From: Acidimicrobiaceae bacterium
Lineage (GTDB): Bacteria > Actinomycetota > Acidimicrobiia > Acidimicrobiales > Microtrichaceae
Direction: 5' to 3'
DNA: 6,436 nucleotides
Assembly: GCA_003514205.1 (NCBI GenBank)
Contig: DORQ01000283.1
Coordinates: 7,061-13,496, forward strand
Shown here: positions 5,738 to 6,436 of the stretch, piece by piece
Numbering within the stretch: the stretch's first letter is position 1
Layout of the letters: each line of letters opens with the position of its first letter
Made by a program: the position numbers and the translations under genes
The notes under the pieces: model-generated
What the model saw: only the letters and a program-made list of their open reading frames with translations
Databases searched by the model: none
What the model was told of the DNA's origin: nothing

Positions 5738-6436
5738 TCAGGTTCCGTACACCGGCACTGGCGGGCGCGCTGCGCCAAGCAGGTCCGATACCACCGCACC
5801 AATTTCGGCAGGGTCCCAACGGTCCCCTTTGTCGAAGGTCGGTCCGTGTTGCCAGCCTTCTGCCACAGTGATCTTGCCCCCCTCGACCTCAAAGACACGG
5901 CCCGTGACACTCGCAGACTCAGAGGAGCCCAACCACACCACCAACGGCGAGACATTCTCCGGAGCCATCACGTCGAAGGAGCCGTCCTCGGGAACGGCCA
6001 TCATTTCGGCAAAGGCGCCCTCAGTCATCCTCGTTCGGGCGGCGGGGGCTAGCGCATTCGCAGTGACGCCGATACGCCCGAGTTCGGCCGCTTGCACCAG
6101 CGTCATCGACGCGATGGCACCCTTCGCGGCGGAATATGCGGCCTGAGCGATTGAGCCCATCAACCCAGCTCCAGAGGAGGTGTTGATGATTCGAGCATCA
6201 ACTGGTTTGCCAGCCTTCGACTGCGCTCTCCAATAGGCGGCTGCGTGGCGCGCCGGCGCAGCATGGCCCAAGACATGAACCTTGAGCACTGCGTCCCACT
6301 CCGCCTCTTCGGAGTTCACGAACATTCGGTCGCGCACGATTCCGGCGTTGTTCACCACCACATCCAGCCCGCCAAAATGGTCAATGGCCAGATCGATCAT
6401 CTCTTTCGCTGAATCCCAGCCCGAAACGTCATGGGC
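5738..6436 (-). CDS. Short-chain dehydrogenase/reductase, hydroxyacyl-CoA or hydroxysteroid type (5' end cut by window edge)
   Basis: 232 codons and a TGA stop are visible; the frame stays open to the right edge, so the true start and the glycine-rich TGxxxGxG nucleotide loop lie outside. Methionine at 6400 is internal, because the frame continues upstream of it (GWDSAKE). Numbering from the edge: NNAG at 29-32, and the catalytic set Ser88 (NTSSGAG), Tyr101 and Lys105 (YSAAK; Tyr codon 6134-6136). GIVRDRMF, VNALAP-like TANALAPAARTRMTE and the tail FDKGDRWDPAE...VYGT resemble SDRs related to the dehydrogenase unit of peroxisomal multifunctional enzyme 2 and the actinobacterial 17-beta-HSD4-like enzymes that oxidise 3-hydroxyacyl-CoA, including steroid side chains. 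NAD(P)-dependent oxidation of a 3-hydroxyacyl-CoA is therefore the best guess. The small membrane-protein gene follows 45 nt downstream. Confidence 0.93.
   Translation of the reverse strand, partial: AHDVSGWDSAKEMIDLAIDHFGGLDVVVNNAGIVRDRMFVNSEEAEWDAVLKVHVLGHAAPARHAAAYWRAQSKAGKPVDARIINTSSGAGLMGSIAQAAYSAAKGAIASMTLVQAAELGRIGVTANALAPAARTRMTEGAFAEMMAVPEDGSFDVMAPENVSPLVVWLGSSESASVTGRVFEVEGGKITVAEGWQHGPTFDKGDRWDPAEIGAVVSDLLGAARPPVPVYGT

Noticed and set aside
5307..6146. A 279-codon plus-strand open frame across the SDR and small membrane-protein genes.
   Set aside because: It is antisense to a clear SDR with its full YxxxK catalytic motif; its Ser/Pro/Thr/Ala-rich composition is typical of a GC-rich shadow frame.

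Overview
The window comes from a GC-rich bacterial chromosome, most likely an actinomycete. This rests on GTG starts with clear Shine-Dalgarno sites, an acyl-CoA thiolase and a short-chain dehydrogenase that both read like actinobacterial lipid-degradation enzymes, and high GC with G/C-ending codons. Acidimicrobiia-like or another environmental lineage is possible, but this is inference without a search. There are no tRNA or rRNA genes, CRISPR arrays, insertion sequences or phage genes.

Layout, left to right: (1) 1-2345, minus strand: a large membrane-bound c-di-GMP protein (about six membrane segments, two PAS domains, GGDEF, EAL), whose C-terminus runs off the left edge. (2) 2346-2476: a 131-bp divergent promoter region with a TetR-operator-like pseudo-palindrome. 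(3) 2477-3682, plus strand: a complete 401-residue thiolase. (4) 3683-3887: a 205-bp gap with a strong long-stem hairpin and a second hairpin that partly competes with it. (5) 3888-5147, plus strand: a 12-segment MFS transporter starting at GTG. (6) 5054-5692, minus strand: a small unrecognised protein with a membrane hairpin, whose 3' end overlaps the transporter gene tail-to-tail by 94 bp. (7) 5738-6436, minus strand: an SDR oxidoreductase of the hydroxyacyl/hydroxysteroid dehydrogenase type, whose N-terminus lies beyond the right edge.

The thiolase and the SDR could both serve acyl-CoA or steroid side-chain beta-oxidation (3-hydroxyacyl oxidation, then thiolysis), but they lie on opposite strands in separate transcription units, so a shared pathway is only suggested. 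The SDR and the small membrane protein probably form one minus-strand operon. Nothing in the window amounts to a clear new biological system. The points most worth a second look are the convergent coding overlap, the SDR and membrane-protein frames separated only by a TGA, the competing hairpins before the transporter, and the divergent operator-like site.
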